From Alphaproteobacteria bacterium GWF2_58_20 (GTDB lineage Bacteria; Pseudomonadota; Alphaproteobacteria; UBA1247): a stretch of 64,000 bases of DNA. The first letter of the stretch is position 1. Each line of letters starts with the position of its first letter. The notes below the pieces were generated by a model that was not told the DNA's origin, did no database searches, and was given only the letters and a program-made list of their open reading frames with translations. The stretch is taken from contig MEMB01000002.1 of the NCBI GenBank assembly GCA_001768735.1, forward strand, positions 620,696 to 684,695. Direction: 5' to 3'. The translations under genes were made by a program, and so were the position numbers. Below, piece by piece: positions 63,071 to 64,000 of the stretch.

Positions 63071-64000
63071 ATGTCTCTTTTCAAGAAGAAACTCCTCGGT
63101 AGTGTTACCGCCATCGCGCTTATCCTTGGGATGAGTAGCTGCGCTCCCGAACCTGCGCAAAACCCCGCCAAAAAAACTCTAAAATCGTCCTTCAACGCAG
63201 TTTCCCATGACCTGCGCCTGACCGGGGACGATGCCGACATCGCCAGGCTCAACGCCAGCATCGCGCTGGCAGGAAAAAGCCAGACGGCCCGAGACCTTTT
63301 TGCCAGCAATTCCTTGCGGGGATGGACGCTTTCACTTGAGGAGATCAAGGAGGACGACAGCGGTTTCATGATCGCGGGTTTTGTCTCCCCCTCCGACAAG
63401 AAGATTGTCCTCAACAAAAAGCTGTCCACCACTTACAACACCTCGACCCTCATTCACGAGGTGGCCCATATCGACCAGGACCGCCTTGGCATCGGCACCG
63501 CCATCTACACCCACGAGGGCAACATCCGTATCCTGAAAATCCAGGAAGCATGCAGCGCGACCATGCAAACGAAAGCCATGTGGGAAATCGGGCAGGAAAC
63601 CCCGGAAATATGGGACCAATACAAACAGGAAAAGACATGGGCCGCCAAAAGCTGGGAGCGTGCCACCAAAACAGGCAACGCCGCCAATACCTCTCAAGAC
63701 CTGCCAACGATCGCCACCTTCCGGAGTTTTTACGAAGACCCGGTCTCGACCAACTATGAAAAGAATGAAGCTGAACACCAGCTGGAATTCCGTGCCAACA
63801 TAAATGGCACCGATCCCGACACCTTCTTTGCCATGGAACTTCCCATCGCCGCCACAGTCGCCAGCCTAACCCTGCATGGCATTTCCCTCCCTCCATCCAA
63901 CAAGGACTTCGATCTTTCCTCCCCCTTTTATGCCGGTTGCCACAAGGATACGGTCAAAATGCTCCGCGCGGGGAGCGTTTCGGGAAGGAACCTGCCGCAG
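63071..64000 (+). CDS. putative metallopeptidase lipoprotein (truncated by window end)
   Basis: lipobox LGMSSCAPE; TLIHEVAHIDQD (HExxH); open to window end. Confidence 0.72.
   Translation, partial: MSLFKKKLLGSVTAIALILGMSSCAPEPAQNPAKKTLKSSFNAVSHDLRLTGDDADIARLNASIALAGKSQTARDLFASNSLRGWTLSLEEIKEDDSGFMIAGFVSPSDKKIVLNKKLSTTYNTSTLIHEVAHIDQDRLGIGTAIYTHEGNIRILKIQEACSATMQTKAMWEIGQETPEIWDQYKQEKTWAAKSWERATKTGNAANTSQDLPTIATFRSFYEDPVSTNYEKNEAEHQLEFRANINGTDPDTFFAMELPIAATVASLTLHGISLPPSNKDFDLSSPFYAGCHKDTVKMLRAGSVSGRNLPQ

Overview
The window is chromosomal DNA from an alphaproteobacterium. This is inferred from a CcrM GANTC methyltransferase, PopZ (DUF2497), the lepB-rnc-era-recO-parC block and the pcm-tolC-popZ-valS block. 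Most of it is dense housekeeping sequence: yajC-secD-secF, sodB, trmFO, a FadL-type porin, parC, recO, era, rnc, lepB, UDG, two RNase D genes, ccrM, rnhB, mutY, a DciA-like gene, rsfS-rlmH, rimO, pcm, tolC, popZ and valS. There are three tRNA genes: Glu-TTC, Ala-CGC and Ser-CGA. Accessory or unusual content includes: (i) a minus-strand operon of about 2.2 kb in which an RlmN/Cfr-like radical SAM gene lies between two paralogous peptidase-like genes, one keeping Cys/His/His and the other having lost all three; (ii) a degraded island after tRNA-Ser, with a serine-recombinase C-terminal remnant, a secreted cadherin-like (CADG) protein, an IS5 transposase remnant and an orphan receiver fragment; (iii) a five-gene phosphorelay/c-di-GMP cluster bracketed by two long perfect hairpins; (iv) a 169-bp element with 18-bp terminal inverted repeats that supplies the stop codon of the FadL gene; (v) a dense GANTC cluster upstream of ccrM; (vi) a DsbA-like protein without the CXXC motif; (vii) a structured, mini-ORF-containing leader upstream of a YjhX-family gene; and (viii) three ankyrin-repeat genes. 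No CRISPR array or intact prophage was seen. All assignments come from reading motifs and translations; no database search was run. Start codons adjusted from the ORF track are inferred from RBS position and family N-termini.
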